A DNA stretch of 23,605 nt from an uncultured Oceanospirillales bacterium (GTDB lineage Bacteria; Pseudomonadota; Gammaproteobacteria; Pseudomonadales; Litorivicinaceae): positions 1 to 23,605 of the forward strand of contig CAJXTO010000008.1 in assembly GCA_913061245.1 (NCBI GenBank), written 5' to 3'. Under the pieces are notes generated by a model, which saw only the letters and a program-made list of their open reading frames with translations, was not told where the DNA came from and did no database searches. Of the stretch, positions 1-8,317 are shown piece after piece (position 1 is the first letter of the stretch; every line of letters begins with the position of its first letter). The translations under genes and the position numbers were made by a program.

Positions 1-658
1 GTATTTCGCAATCGTTGTGCGTTGTATCCAACTGCGAGGCGCGGATTCTGCAAGATGGGGTATCTCGTGTCAACTTTGGATGCTGGAAAATAGCTTGTGT
101 CGACACATGAATATTCGGATTCGCGATTAAAACGTGTTTGCCTGGCCAATCGATTGGATCAAACTCCTCCCCGACTCCTGAGGCGAAACAACTTCTGCCA
201 TAGATGAAAACAGGAATATCCGCGCCAAGACTCAATCCGAGAGCTTGGAGTTGCTCGTTTGTGTGACCCAGCTCAAAAATCTGATTCAGTGCGACAAGTG
301 TTGTGGCGGCATCAGAGGAACCACCACCGAGTCCACCTCCGGTCGGTAGATTTTTTTCGATCAAAATCTCGACGCCACACGGTGTCGAATGGAGTAATTG
401 AGAGGCTGCTTTATAAACTAAGTTGTCGACTCCCAGCATCATCGGGTCTTTAAGAATCTGGATGCCAGGGGTGTCTGTCTTTCGAAAATGGATCCAGTCG
501 CACCAATCCACAAATTGAAAACCTGTTTCGAGCAAATGGTAGCCATCTTCACGGCGACCAACGATATGCAGGAAACGATTGATCTTTGCAGGAGCTGCGG
601 CTCGATAACCGCCCTCAAGTACATCCGAGGGATGAATTACTGAACGGTTGCCTGCCAT
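1..658 (-). CDS. ispE: 4-diphosphocytidyl-2-C-methyl-D-erythritol kinase, 3' end cut by window
   Basis: IspE is the cytosolic GHMP kinase that phosphorylates CDP-methylerythritol with ATP in the MEP pathway to isopentenyl diphosphate. The reverse frame stays open from the ATG at 658 to the window edge, giving about 219 of the roughly 280 residues usual for the family; the C-terminal end lies outside. Visible signatures are PAKINRFLHI near residues 23-32 (substrate-binding Lys/Asn), GRREDGYHLLETGFQ, the glycine-rich ATP loop PTGGGLGGGSSDAAT near residues 116-130, and SLGADIPVF carrying the catalytic Asp. The ATG lies inside lolB and overlaps its end by 22 bases; no other standard start precedes PAKIN, so the protein has about 17 more N-terminal residues than I would expect. 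No clear Shine-Dalgarno is visible, suggesting coupling to lolB translation. lolB-ispE is a classic gammaproteobacterial pair, usually followed by prs. Identity is seen directly; the start is less sure. Confidence 0.93.
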   Translation of the reverse strand, partial: MAGNRSVIHPSDVLEGGYRAAAPAKINRFLHIVGRREDGYHLLETGFQFVDWCDWIHFRKTDTPGIQILKDPMMLGVDNLVYKAASQLLHSTPCGVEILIEKNLPTGGGLGGGSSDAATTLVALNQIFELGHTNEQLQALGLSLGADIPVFIYGRSCFASGVGEEFDPIDWPGKHVLIANPNIHVSTQAIFQHPKLTRDTPSCRIRASQLDTTHNDCEI

Positions 659-1239
659 TCTGTACTGGCCCAGCGGATTTCAATGTCGCCACGAGTTGCT
701 GTGAGGCGACGGGGAACTTCGAAGCGATGCGAGCCTGATTCGATTGATATGTTGCCGTTGTAGGCGAGTTTCCAACCGTCTTGAGAGAGTTCTGTAATAC
801 GGCCTTCGCCGTCTTTTTCGACGGACTCAAGCGGGAGATCTGGTGCATCAAGACCTCGTACCCAGAATCTGAGCGCATTGACCGGGAGCGAAATATCCAT
901 GACGTCTTTGAACAAAGTGTCAGCATCTTTAGCGACGGTTTCTCGATCGTCGGTCTTCAGTCGTGCTTCCGACTCTGTCATGGTGAGCTGAGCTACAACC
1001 GATCCTGTCGGAGATAGAACGTCGAGTCGCTCTTCATCTGGATTTAAGATCCAACGAATACTCCCTGATTCGGTGCCGTCTTTGTTTGATACAGAAAACT
1101 TCGCGGTGAGATCCCACTGATTTAATTGATCGGCAGGCAAAAACGTCAACACCTCGGCATCGTCATCAGACGACCAAGGCATTAATGAACAACCTGCCAA
1201 AGTAAGGCTTAAGAATAGAGTGAGTAAAAAATGCTTCAC
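637..1239 (-). CDS. lolB: outer-membrane lipoprotein insertion protein LolB
   Basis: LolB is an outer-membrane lipoprotein that receives lipoproteins from periplasmic LolA and inserts them into the inner leaflet of the outer membrane. The 200-residue product starts with a lipoprotein signal peptide, a hydrophobic run ending in the lipobox LAGC with the lipidated Cys at residue 17; Ser at +2 predicts outer-membrane sorting. The mature part shows the LolB pattern: LNQWDLTAKFSV, IRWILNPDEERLDVLSPTGSV and the later region around WVRGLDAPDLP. Length matches the family (about 200). The start is GTG, and its first bases overlap the stop of the upstream TPR lipoprotein gene as GTGA, with no good Shine-Dalgarno, so translation is probably coupled. 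Position between a TPR lipoprotein and ispE agrees with the Pseudomonas-type locus. Confidence 0.93.
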   Translation of the reverse strand: MKHFLLTLFLSLTLAGCSLMPWSSDDDAEVLTFLPADQLNQWDLTAKFSVSNKDGTESGSIRWILNPDEERLDVLSPTGSVVAQLTMTESEARLKTDDRETVAKDADTLFKDVMDISLPVNALRFWVRGLDAPDLPLESVEKDGEGRITELSQDGWKLAYNGNISIESGSHRFEVPRRLTATRGDIEIRWASTEWQATVQ

Positions 1240-2954
1240 GAGTGAGTTAACCGTTGTATCGTGGCGCGAATCTTGTCACTTTCTGGGTTGGATTCATAGC
1301 CCATCTCCCAAATTTCTCGCGCCTCTTGTTGCCTTCCTAGCAACCAAAGTAGTTCTCCGTAATGAGCAGCAATTTCATGGTCCTTACTTTTTTCCCAGGC
1401 TTTCACGAAGTAGGGTTCAGCCTCCTCAAAACGGCCGAGTTTCAAAAGGACCCAACCCATAGAATCGAGAATTGCTGCTGATTCTGGCTTTTGCTCTAGT
1501 GCTTTTTCGATCAATGCCAACGCTTCCTGATAGCGATCTGTTCGGTCGGCTAAGGTGTATCCGAGTGCGTTCATTGCATCGGGATCGTTGGGTTTTAAAT
1601 CCAGGATTTTCCGCAGATCGATTTCGGCGCCATTAATATCGCCCAGTTGCTCGAACGCAAGTGCTCGCGTGTAGAGTATTTCGACACTTTCGGGCTCTCG
1701 AGATAACGCTTCTGTCAGCACGGGAATGGCGTTACTCGCCATATTATTTGCAGTCTGAAATTGTGCTTCAGCGAGATACAATTGGTGCTTGAATTCGGGG
1801 AATAATAGTCGCGCTTCCGAAAACCACCGCTGTGCTTGATCGGGGTTATCTTGGCGCATGGCAAGATTCGCCAGTTGCTTTCTTGCTTCGACTACAAGCT
1901 CGCCCCGTTCAACACGCAAAAAGCGATCGATAGCGAGATCGATTTGGTTTTTTTGAACAGCAACCTCGCCCAAGTGGTAATACGCATTGGAGCGATATTG
2001 CTCTGACGCTAAGAGCGCTTTTAGTCGCGCTTCTGCTGTATCAAAATTGTCAGACTGCATTTCAAGCAATCCGAGTGTTAGTAAATCCTGATAGCGGCTT
2101 TGATCCTCGTTAATGACGGAGCGCAGAATGTTGAGCGCTTTCTCATTATTTCCCTCAAGACCATGCCAACGTGCGAGCTGGGCACGAATATTCAGATCAC
2201 TTGAGACATCAGGAAATTGATCAATAAACCGAATCGCTGCTGTCCGATCAGGGAGTTCAAGACGCGCCCTAAATAAGAGAACGTTTGCAGTGGGCCGATG
2301 GCTGCTTAACCATAGATCGAGCCACTCTGTTCCAGATTGGGGGTCCGTACGGTTTTTGGCTTCGGTCACCACCATTGCGAGTGAGCCATTGTTGAAGCGA
2401 CTCGCAACGCGAGTCAGCACATTGAGAAAATCATTTTGTTGCTCAGATGGTAGTCCGGCCCAGAAACTTGCAAACCAATGGGCACGGTATTCAGGTTCTA
2501 AAGTCAAAAGCTGCGTGAGTGAGCCTTCAAGTGTTTCGAGGCGACTTTTCTCTGCGGCGAAGATGAGCGAAGCTTCGAGCGCTCCGCGTGACTCTGGATC
2601 CACAATACTCCAGCGCGTAAGTGCATCCTCAATCTGTTCGGTCGATCCAACTTGTCGCGCTAAAAATGCGGCACGTTCAGCGACTTCAATATTCGTGCTT
2701 TGTTTTGATGCTCTGAGGTAGAGAATTAGAGCAGCGTCTGCATTGCCTCGGGCCAGTTCAGCCTCTGCAAGTAAGATCAGTCCTGAGGGAGTTTGGATGT
2801 CACGATGAGGCTGTGTGACAGTGGTTTCGCTCGAACCCGATGTTGGATCTTTCGTCATCACTGTGCCAGCCGGCTGGCATCCTGCAAGCGTAAGTAAGAC
2901 CAAGAGCGCGCAAGCTCTGCTACAATCCGGCCACTGTTTTGATTTGGGTTTCAT
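1236..2954 (-). CDS. TPR-repeat lipoprotein
   Basis: A 572-residue lipoprotein of the kind found between hemA and lolB in Pseudomonas-like genomes; its exact function is not known to me. The N terminus has a signal peptide (hydrophobic ACALLVLLT) and lipobox LAGC with Cys26; Gln27 at +2 predicts the outer membrane. The rest is alpha-solenoid. The clearest tetratricopeptide repeats lie around residues 415-550, with phrases such as YTRALAFEQLGDINGAEIDL, AMNALGYTLADRTDRYQEAL and ILDSMGWVLLKLGRFEEAEP; weaker repeats fill 50-400. TPR arrays bind peptides or partner proteins, so a scaffold role at the outer membrane is inferred from the co-transcribed lolB. Its ATG lies only 10 bases from the divergent hemA start, so its promoter must lie inside hemA codons; I found no convincing -10/-35 there. 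Confidence 0.85.
   Translation of the reverse strand: MKPKSKQWPDCSRACALLVLLTLAGCQPAGTVMTKDPTSGSSETTVTQPHRDIQTPSGLILLAEAELARGNADAALILYLRASKQSTNIEVAERAAFLARQVGSTEQIEDALTRWSIVDPESRGALEASLIFAAEKSRLETLEGSLTQLLTLEPEYRAHWFASFWAGLPSEQQNDFLNVLTRVASRFNNGSLAMVVTEAKNRTDPQSGTEWLDLWLSSHRPTANVLLFRARLELPDRTAAIRFIDQFPDVSSDLNIRAQLARWHGLEGNNEKALNILRSVINEDQSRYQDLLTLGLLEMQSDNFDTAEARLKALLASEQYRSNAYYHLGEVAVQKNQIDLAIDRFLRVERGELVVEARKQLANLAMRQDNPDQAQRWFSEARLLFPEFKHQLYLAEAQFQTANNMASNAIPVLTEALSREPESVEILYTRALAFEQLGDINGAEIDLRKILDLKPNDPDAMNALGYTLADRTDRYQEALALIEKALEQKPESAAILDSMGWVLLKLGRFEEAEPYFVKAWEKSKDHEIAAHYGELLWLLGRQQEAREIWEMGYESNPESDKIRATIQRLTHS
2918..2926 (+). promoter_or_regulatory. candidate extended -10 promoter element for hemA
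   Basis: TGCTACAAT at 2918-2926 matches the sigma-70 extended -10 pattern (TGn followed by TACAAT, five of six bases). No good -35 lies 16-18 bases upstream, which extended -10 promoters tolerate. A start site near 2933 would give a leader of about 32 bases before the hemA ATG at 2965. The element lies inside the N-terminal codons of the oppositely oriented TPR lipoprotein gene. Seen by eye only. Confidence 0.45.
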
Positions 2955-2964
2955 CTGTTTCTAA

Positions 2965-4236
2965 ATGGCTCTTCTAACTCTTGGGCTTAACCATACCACG
3001 GCGCCAGTGGAACTGCGTGAGCAGGTTGCATTTGATGCGTCACGTCTGCCTGATGCATTGGCGCAGTTGACGCAGCAATTTCCAGGTGTCCGGGAAGGGG
3101 CAATCTTATCAACCTGCAATCGGACGGAGCTGTTTTTAGCGATTGATGGTGATGATGAACCAGATATTGTGCGTTGGCTTGCGGGCTTTCATGCAGTTGA
3201 TGCCGAAGCGCTTGCTCCACATATCTACGCCTTCAAAGACTTAAAGGCTGCGCAACACATGATGCGAGTGGCATCTGGCCTTGACTCGTTGGTATTGGGT
3301 GAACCGCAAATTCTCGGGCAGTTTAAAGATGCGATTCGCACTGCTCGTGATGCGCTCACATGTGGCACCGAGCTTGAACAGGCGTTCTCGAAAGTGTTGT
3401 CTATCGCGAAACGTGTGCGTACAGAAACAGCGATTGGTCGTAATCCAGTTTCTGTTGCTTATGCCTCAGTGAATTTAGCGAGCCGCATTTTTTCTGACCT
3501 TTCTTCATGCAAAGTGGTATTGGTCGGCGCGGGAGAAACGATTCAGCTTGTCGCAGAACACTTGAATGGGCAGGGCGTACGAGGGATTGATGTGGTGAAC
3601 CGCACGCTTGCCAATGCCGAAACGTTGGCTGCATCCATTGATGGGTTTGCTTGGCCACTGACCGAATTAGGCGAACGAATTCAGCATGCCGATATTGTGA
3701 TCGCTTCAACTGGGGCTCCGGTGCATGTCCTTGGTAAGGGAATGGTCGAGCGTGCACAAAAAGCGAGACGTCAAAAACCGATGTTCATGGTGGATCTGGC
3801 CGTGCCGCGAGATATTGAGCCAGAGGTAGGTGAGATCGACTCGGTGTATTTGTACACGGTTGATGATTTGCAGGCTGTCGTCGAAGAGGGACTTGAGCAG
3901 CGACAAGAAGCGGCCCGGCATGCGGAGCAATTGATCAAAGACGCGCTTGATGATTGGCAGCGTGAGATCAGAGGATACCGAGCAGTTGATACGATTAAGC
4001 AATTAAGAGACAGCACTCAGGAGTTGTCTGAACACGAATTGGCAAGAGCCATCAAAGCGCTTGAGTCTGGTAAGCCGGCTGATGAAGTACTTCAGCAGCT
4101 GAGTCGTAACCTAACCAATAAATTTTTGCATGCGCCGACTGTGGCGTTGCGAAGTGCTGCAGAGCAGGGTGATTTATCGCTGATTGAAGCAACCCATCGG
4201 CTCTTTACGATAGATGATATTGAGGATTTGGATTGA
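2965..4236 (+). CDS. hemA: glutamyl-tRNA reductase
   Basis: HemA reduces glutamyl-tRNA(Glu) with NADPH to glutamate-1-semialdehyde, the first committed step of the C5 route to haem and other tetrapyrroles, in the cytosol. The 423-residue product has the standard order: MALLTLGLNHTTAPVELRE start, catalytic domain with STCNRTELF (nucleophilic Cys51), GLDSLVLGEPQILGQ near 105-119, the NADPH-binding VVLVGAGET at about 184-192, PMFMVDLAVPRDIEP, and a C-terminal helical dimerisation domain. Length matches the family. The ATG is fixed by the conserved N terminus, but no Shine-Dalgarno is visible upstream (the preceding bases are T-rich). The stop TGA overlaps the prfA TTG start as TTGA. It begins the hemA-prfA-prmC-moeB operon. 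HemA and the GatCAB enzyme encoded nearby both use glutamate charged on tRNA, though on different tRNAs in the GatCAB case. Confidence 0.97.
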   Translation: MALLTLGLNHTTAPVELREQVAFDASRLPDALAQLTQQFPGVREGAILSTCNRTELFLAIDGDDEPDIVRWLAGFHAVDAEALAPHIYAFKDLKAAQHMMRVASGLDSLVLGEPQILGQFKDAIRTARDALTCGTELEQAFSKVLSIAKRVRTETAIGRNPVSVAYASVNLASRIFSDLSSCKVVLVGAGETIQLVAEHLNGQGVRGIDVVNRTLANAETLAASIDGFAWPLTELGERIQHADIVIASTGAPVHVLGKGMVERAQKARRQKPMFMVDLAVPRDIEPEVGEIDSVYLYTVDDLQAVVEEGLEQRQEAARHAEQLIKDALDDWQREIRGYRAVDTIKQLRDSTQELSEHELARAIKALESGKPADEVLQQLSRNLTNKFLHAPTVALRSAAEQGDLSLIEATHRLFTIDDIEDLD

Positions 4237-5321
4237 AACCATCCCTGTTAAGCCGATTAGACCAGTTGGTTGATCGACATGAAGAACTTGCAGCCTTGTT
4301 GTCCGATCCCGAGGTGATTGGTAATCAGACCCAGTTTGTCGCGTTTTCCCAGGAATACAGTGATATCGAGCCAGTTGTTCAATTGGTGCAAAAACGCCGA
4401 CTACTGAGTGCAGATCTCGTCGAGCTTGAAAGCTACCTCAATGGTGATGATGCGGATATGAAAGAGCTCGCTGAGAGTGAGTTACCGAATATCCGTGAAG
4501 AATTAGACACTCTCGAGTCTCAACTACAAGTCGCGCTTATCCCTAAAGATCCAGCTGATTCTCGCAGTGCATTTGTTGAAATTCGAGCGGGGACTGGTGG
4601 TGATGAAGCCGCACTTTTCGCTGGTGATTTGGCACGGATGTACCTCAAATTTGCTGAAACGCAAGGGTGGAAAACAGAGGTCCTATCTGAATCAAAAGCG
4701 GAACTTGGCGGATACAAAGAAATCATCATGAAAGTCGCGGGTGACCGGGTGTATGGTCGTTTGAAGTTTGAGTCTGGCGCGCATCGCGTGCAACGTGTGC
4801 CAGCGACAGAGTCTCAAGGACGCATCCATACCTCAGCCTGTACCGTCGCTGTCATGGCTGAAGCTGATCCGATGGCAGACACCACTATTGATACCAAGGA
4901 TCTGCGTATCGATACCTTCCGAGCCAGTGGCGCCGGTGGTCAGCACGTGAACAAAACAGACTCTGCGATTCGTATTACGCATATTCCGACGGGTGTCGTT
5001 GTGGAGTGTCAGGATGAACGCTCACAGCATAAAAACAAGGCGCGTGCTTTAAGTTTATTGCAGGCTCGATTGGAGGATGCAGCACGCCAAGAGCAACAAG
5101 CAAAAGAAGCCAGTGAGCGGAAGTCGCTGGTGGGATCAGGTGACCGTTCTGAACGCATCCGAACCTATAACTTCCCACAAGGGCGTGTTACGGATCACCG
5201 GATTAACCTCACACTCTATCGGTTGGATGAGATGATGGATGGTGCCTGTCAGATAATCATTGATCCCCTTGTTCAGGAGTATCAAGCCGAGCTTTTGGCA
5301 GGCCTTGATACGGGCGCATGA
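4233..5321 (+). CDS. prfA: peptide chain release factor 1
   Basis: RF1 recognises UAA and UAG stop codons on the ribosome and triggers peptide release. The 362-residue product has the RF1 length and layout: helical N-terminal domain, PAT at 190-192 (the tripeptide-anticodon position), and ASGAGGQHVNKTDSAIRITH with the catalytic GGQ at 235-237; the Gln is the methylation target of PrmC, the next gene. The start is TTG at 4233, overlapping the hemA stop as TTGA; it gives MKPSLLSRLD, which matches the E. coli RF1 N terminus (MKPS), so the TTG is well supported. GAGGA at 4222-4226, six bases upstream, is a good ribosome-binding site. The downstream stop overlaps prmC as ATGA. A weak start codon with a strong site may tune RF1 level, but that is inference. 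Confidence 0.97.
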   Translation: MKPSLLSRLDQLVDRHEELAALLSDPEVIGNQTQFVAFSQEYSDIEPVVQLVQKRRLLSADLVELESYLNGDDADMKELAESELPNIREELDTLESQLQVALIPKDPADSRSAFVEIRAGTGGDEAALFAGDLARMYLKFAETQGWKTEVLSESKAELGGYKEIIMKVAGDRVYGRLKFESGAHRVQRVPATESQGRIHTSACTVAVMAEADPMADTTIDTKDLRIDTFRASGAGGQHVNKTDSAIRITHIPTGVVVECQDERSQHKNKARALSLLQARLEDAARQEQQAKEASERKSLVGSGDRSERIRTYNFPQGRVTDHRINLTLYRLDEMMDGACQIIIDPLVQEYQAELLAGLDTGA

Positions 5322-6136
5322 CGCTCGCCGAATTACTGCGCTCCGAATGCGTTCGATTGGCCAAATGGACCCGCAGTGAGCAGCAGTTGGTCTGCTCCGA
5401 GGTGCTTGGCCTATCACTCACTGAGCAAATCCTCGCGGCTGAAGCCCCAATCGCTGACGATACCTCCGAGCAGATTCTTGAGATCGCACAACGATCAATT
5501 GCCGGCGAGCCTTTGGCTTACATTCTTGGAGTGAGTTATTTCGATGGACTGCGGCTCACAGTTGATTCTCAAGTTCTCATTCCGAGACCTGATACCGAAA
5601 CTCTGGTTGAGGTTGCCTCAGCGTTGATTTCAGATGGCGGTATACAATGTGTTCACGATCTCTGCACGGGGTCTGGCGCTGTGGCGCTTGCGATGAAGGC
5701 TCGGCATCCGCACTGTTCGGTGACCGCAAGTGATTTGTCAGAAGACGCGGTTCGCTGTGCAATCCAAAATGCAAATACTCTACAGTTAGGCGTCGAGTGC
5801 AAACAGGCTGATCTGTTTGAGGGGCTCTCTAAGTTTGATCTGGTTACCGCAAATCCACCCTACATTGCCTATGATGACCCGGAGGTGGATGCCGATGTGG
5901 TCGCTCATGAACCGGCGATGGCGCTTTTTGCAGAGAATAGCGGTTTGTCTGTGATTGAGCGGATCTTAACGGATGCCCTAGCGCATTTGGTTGACGGTGG
6001 TGTGCTGTGCCTTGAGCATGGTCATCGACAGGCCCATGATGTGAGAAAGCTTGCGATCGATATGGGTTGGCAGTCAGTTCAAACTTACCAAGATCTTGCT
6101 GGCAGAGATCGCGTGACGAGGATGCAAAGACCATGA
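5318..6136 (+). CDS. prmC: release factor glutamine methyltransferase PrmC (HemK)
   Basis: PrmC uses S-adenosylmethionine to N5-methylate the Gln of the GGQ motif in release factors RF1 and RF2. The 272-residue product has the family's N-terminal helical domain, IPRPDTE near residues 88-94, the SAM-binding motif I DLCTGSGAVAL near 114-124, an acidic TASDLSEDAV strand end, and the diagnostic NPPY at 179-182 that binds the target glutamine. Length matches E. coli PrmC (277). The ATG overlaps the stop of prfA, which encodes its substrate, in an ATGA, so enzyme and substrate are translationally coupled. The stop in turn overlaps the moeB start. Confidence 0.97.
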   Translation: MTLAELLRSECVRLAKWTRSEQQLVCSEVLGLSLTEQILAAEAPIADDTSEQILEIAQRSIAGEPLAYILGVSYFDGLRLTVDSQVLIPRPDTETLVEVASALISDGGIQCVHDLCTGSGAVALAMKARHPHCSVTASDLSEDAVRCAIQNANTLQLGVECKQADLFEGLSKFDLVTANPPYIAYDDPEVDADVVAHEPAMALFAENSGLSVIERILTDALAHLVDGGVLCLEHGHRQAHDVRKLAIDMGWQSVQTYQDLAGRDRVTRMQRP

Positions 6137-6882
6137 TGACAGATTCAGAACTACTGCATTACGCAAGACAGATTCTCTTGTCAGATGTCGATGTGGATGG
6201 TCAGGATCGTCTGAAACAATCTCATGTTGTGGTTCTTGGTCTCGGTGGTCTTGGCAGTCCGTTAGCGTTATATCTTGGAGCTGCTGGCGTCGGCCGATTA
6301 ACGCTTGTCGATGGTGATACGGTTGATGAAACCAATCTGCATCGTCAGGTCATACATAGTCAAACGAGCCTCGGCCAATTGAAAGTCGACTCTGCAAAAG
6401 AGCGAATTCTTGGAATCAATCCTTGGATCGAAATCGATGTCATTGGCGCGCACGCAGATGATCAGAATGTCGATGATGCAGTCTCAGGCGCCCAATGTGT
6501 TGCTGATTGCACCGACCGGTTTGCGACTCGGTTTTTAGCCAATCGTTTGTCGTTAAAGCATCAGGTACCGACAGTCTCTGCGGCGGCATTGGGAGTTGAG
6601 GGACAGCTCACAACAATCGACCCTCGTGATTCGGATAATCCGTGTTATGCCTGTTTGATACCAGATGTTCCAGAAATCGAACCGACGTGTGCAGAAACCG
6701 GAGTGCTAGGTCCCGTGGTCGGGACGTTGGGCACCCTTCAGGCAGTCGAAGTCTTGGGTGTCTTGCTTGGTTGGCCGGATCGGCTGGTTGGTCGACTCAC
6801 GCGGTTTAATGCAAAGACCATGGAATGGAAGTCCTTCCGTTACCGGAAGGACCCTGCTTGCCCAGTGTGTGGATCAGCCTGA
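6133..6882 (+). CDS. moeB: MoeB/ThiF/HesA family E1-like adenylyltransferase
   Basis: Members of this family activate the C-terminal Gly-Gly of a small sulfur-carrier protein (MoaD or ThiS) with ATP. The 249-residue product from the ATG at 6133 shows the Rossmann ATP loop GLGGLGS at 36-42, VDGDTVDETNLHRQ with the catalytic Arg, a conserved Cys in TCAETGVLGP, and paired CxxC zinc ligands (CYAC in the middle, CPVC at the end). The frame stays open upstream to 6067, but the ATG at 6133 overlaps the prmC stop as ATGA and gives the normal MoeB N terminus, so I prefer it; the next codon is also ATG. prfA-prmC-moeB is the Pseudomonas order, hence the symbol. MoaD, ThiS or other partners are not in the window, so molybdopterin versus thiamine use cannot be settled. 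Its last 9 bases overlap the convergent gatB. Confidence 0.85.
   Translation: MMTDSELLHYARQILLSDVDVDGQDRLKQSHVVVLGLGGLGSPLALYLGAAGVGRLTLVDGDTVDETNLHRQVIHSQTSLGQLKVDSAKERILGINPWIEIDVIGAHADDQNVDDAVSGAQCVADCTDRFATRFLANRLSLKHQVPTVSAAALGVEGQLTTIDPRDSDNPCYACLIPDVPEIEPTCAETGVLGPVVGTLGTLQAVEVLGVLLGWPDRLVGRLTRFNAKTMEWKSFRYRKDPACPVCGSA
6831..6852. other. perfect 9-bp hairpin at the moeB/gatB convergent end
   Basis: GTCCTTCCG at 6831-6839 and CGGAAGGAC at 6844-6852 are perfect reverse complements around a TTAC loop. The hairpin lies in the last codons of moeB, just upstream of its zinc-ligand CPVC, about 30 bases before the stop. It is followed on neither strand by a T-run, so it is not a standard intrinsic terminator; it could block 3' exonucleases or pause polymerase on either strand. 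Confidence 0.4.
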
Positions 6883-8316
6883 GAGCTTTGCGCTCAAAAT
6901 TTGATTCACAGCTTGAGGGTTCGCTTTCCCTTGTGACTTCTTCATCACTTGGCCCACAAAGAATCCAAGCATCTTGCCTTGTTTGTCTTCAGGTGCTGCG
7001 CGGTAGTTAGCGACTTGGTCTGGGTTTTCTGCAATGACCTCATCCACAATCGCTTCAATTGCGCCAGTGTCTGTCACCTGAACGAGGCCCTTGGACTCGA
7101 TGATGGCATCGACTTCACCTTCGCTTGCGAGTAGCGCTTCAAACACCGTTTTTGCTGTCTTTGAGTTGAGCGTATTGTCTTTAATTCGAGCGATGAGATC
7201 TGACAATTGTTTTGCTGTCACTGCAAAGTCAGTGATGGCCCCACCTGTTTGATTCAGTTCGGCCAATACACTGCCCATCACCCAGTTGGCAGCAAGCTTG
7301 CCTTCGCCAGATGTATTGGCGACGTCAGCAAAATAATCAGCAACATCACGATCAGCGACCAAGACCCCTGCATCGTAGTCAGTGATTCCATAGTCGTTGA
7401 TGTATCGTGCTTTCCGGGCTTCAGGAAGTTCTGGCAGCGCATCGCGGCAAGCGCTTATGAAGCTGTCGTCTAAGACGACGGGCAACAAGTCAGGATCTGG
7501 GAAGTAACGATAATCGTTGGCTTCTTCTTTTGAACGCATCGAGCGTGTCTCGTCTTTATCTGGATCATAGAGACGAGTTTCTTGGATCACTCGACCGCCA
7601 TCTTCCAAGATTTCAATCTGGCGATTGATCTCAGTATTGATCGCTTTTTCCACAAAACGGAATGAGTTCACGTTTTTGATTTCGGTGCGCGTGCCCAACG
7701 TGTCAGATCCTTTCGGTCGAATTGACACGTTACAGTCACAGCGCATCGATCCTTCAGCCATGTTGCCATCAGAGATATCGAGATAGCGGATGATTGAATG
7801 GATCACTTTGAGATAGGCAACAGCCTCTTTTGCTGAACGTAATTCCGGCTCAGACACAATTTCCAATAGTGGCGTGCCGGCTCGGTTTAAGTCGACACCA
7901 GTCATCCCATCAAATGCATCATGAACACTTTTCCCAGCATCTTCTTCAAGGTGCGCACGTGTCACGTTGATTGTTTTTGTTGTGCCATCGTCAAGACTGA
8001 TGGTCACGCGACCGGGGCCCACAATCGGTTTCTCAAATTGACTGATTTGGTAACCCTTCGGAAGGTCTGGGTAAAAGTAGTTCTTCCGGTCGAAAATCGA
8101 TTCCTGTCCTATTTCCGCGTCGATCGCGAGACCAAATTTGACGGCCATTTCGAATGCTTTTGCATTAGGAACAGGTAATACGCCAGGCATGCCTAGATCA
8201 ATAAGTGATGCTTGGGTGTTTGGTTCGGCACCAAAGTGTGTTGATGATCCCGAGAAGATTTTGGAGTCTGTCGAGAGTTGTACGTGAACTTCAAGTCCAA
8301 TCACTGCTTCATACAT
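6874..8316 (-). CDS. gatB: Asp-tRNA(Asn)/Glu-tRNA(Gln) amidotransferase subunit B
   Basis: GatB holds the mischarged Glu-tRNA(Gln) or Asp-tRNA(Asn), phosphorylates its side chain and receives ammonia from GatA. The product is 480 residues: MYEAVIGLEVHVQL start, FDRKNYFYPDLPKGYQISQF, the EDAGKSVHD and VDLNRAGTPLLEIVSEP regions, MRCDCNVSIRP, RYFPDPDLLPV, and the C-terminal YqeY-like tail domain ending in GKANPQAVNQIL. A longer frame begins at GTG 8325, but GGAGG at 8326-8330 directly abuts that GTG while lying nine bases before the ATG at 8316, so 8316 is the real start. It follows gatA with one base between, and its end overlaps moeB tail to tail by 9 bases. Confidence 0.96.
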   Translation of the reverse strand: MYEAVIGLEVHVQLSTDSKIFSGSSTHFGAEPNTQASLIDLGMPGVLPVPNAKAFEMAVKFGLAIDAEIGQESIFDRKNYFYPDLPKGYQISQFEKPIVGPGRVTISLDDGTTKTINVTRAHLEEDAGKSVHDAFDGMTGVDLNRAGTPLLEIVSEPELRSAKEAVAYLKVIHSIIRYLDISDGNMAEGSMRCDCNVSIRPKGSDTLGTRTEIKNVNSFRFVEKAINTEINRQIEILEDGGRVIQETRLYDPDKDETRSMRSKEEANDYRYFPDPDLLPVVLDDSFISACRDALPELPEARKARYINDYGITDYDAGVLVADRDVADYFADVANTSGEGKLAANWVMGSVLAELNQTGGAITDFAVTAKQLSDLIARIKDNTLNSKTAKTVFEALLASEGEVDAIIESKGLVQVTDTGAIEAIVDEVIAENPDQVANYRAAPEDKQGKMLGFFVGQVMKKSQGKANPQAVNQILSAKLSG

Positions 8317-8317
8317 G

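Noticed and set aside
2399..2415. 7-bp hairpin GACTCGC-AAC-GCGAGTC
   Set aside because: Within TPR-gene codons, short enough to be expected by chance, with no T tract and no position near a gene end.
2290..2721. 143-codon plus-strand open frame inside the TPR lipoprotein gene
   Set aside because: Ser/Arg-rich shadow of a clearly coding opposite strand, with no ribosome-binding site or family resemblance.
6067..6132. Upstream extension of moeB to an ATG at 6067
   Set aside because: It would add 22 residues inside prmC codons that are absent from MoeB proteins; the ATGA overlap at 6133 fits better.
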